Source of the DNA: an uncultured bacterium
GTDB taxonomy: Bacteria > Verrucomicrobiota > Lentisphaeria > Victivallales > UBA1829
Reading direction: 5' to 3'
NCBI GenBank assembly: GCA_900549045.1
Contig: URNE01000019.1
Location: 1 to 14,120 of the forward strand
Length of the DNA stretch: 14,120 nucleotides
This document shows positions 14,116 to 14,120 of the stretch, piece by piece. Below the pieces are notes generated by a model that ran no database searches, was not told the DNA's origin, and worked only from the letters and a program-made list of their open reading frames with translations. Within the stretch, counting starts at the first letter, position 1, and each line of letters begins with the position of its first letter. The translations under genes were made by a program, and so were the position numbers.

Positions 14116-14120
14116 GGAAA

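Overview
The window looks like accessory carbohydrate-use DNA from a member of the Lentisphaerota (Victivallis-like, PVC group), possibly from a gut metagenome. This is inferred from G+C-rich coding with strong third-position C/G, pseudopilin-like proteins with a G|FTLVELLVVI leader sitting beside very large secreted glycoside hydrolases, and a LacI-type regulator leading the cluster. No taxonomic marker gene is present, so the assignment is an inference.

Layout, left to right. Positions 1-138 hold the minus-strand fragment of what looks like an ABC-exporter membrane domain. It runs directly into a plus-strand membrane/TPR-like protein gene (to 912), and the coding strand switches at a short palindrome (113-128). 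A small minus-strand gene with a good ribosome binding site follows (about 806-1142); it appears to be broken by a one-base frameshift.

The core is a minus-strand operon read from right to left: lacI-type regulator (12290-11232), pseudopilin A (11150-10365), secreted glycoside hydrolase A (10353-7030), pseudopilin B (7017-6292), secreted glycoside hydrolase B (6289-3056), KDPG aldolase (2987-2376) and KDG kinase (2364-1273), ending in a strong intrinsic terminator (1209-1248). A near-consensus sigma-70 promoter (TTGACA, 17 bp, TATAAT) lies just before the regulator, with a pseudo-palindrome at the predicted start of transcription. The two [pseudopilin + hydrolase] pairs are a tandem duplication. 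The last two genes are the lower Entner-Doudoroff/uronate steps: KDG to KDPG to pyruvate and glyceraldehyde-3-phosphate. Together this suggests surface or secreted attack on a glycan, probably one containing uronic acid, with its KDG product processed in the cytoplasm. The glycan itself cannot be read from the sequence.

Upstream, also on the minus strand, is a two-gene unit: a lipoprotein with an internal duplication (14017-13211), then a radical SAM/SPASM-type protein (13204-12368). It lies behind a perfect intrinsic terminator (14080-14115) that must belong to a gene beyond the right edge. No RNA genes, CRISPR arrays or insertion sequences were seen.
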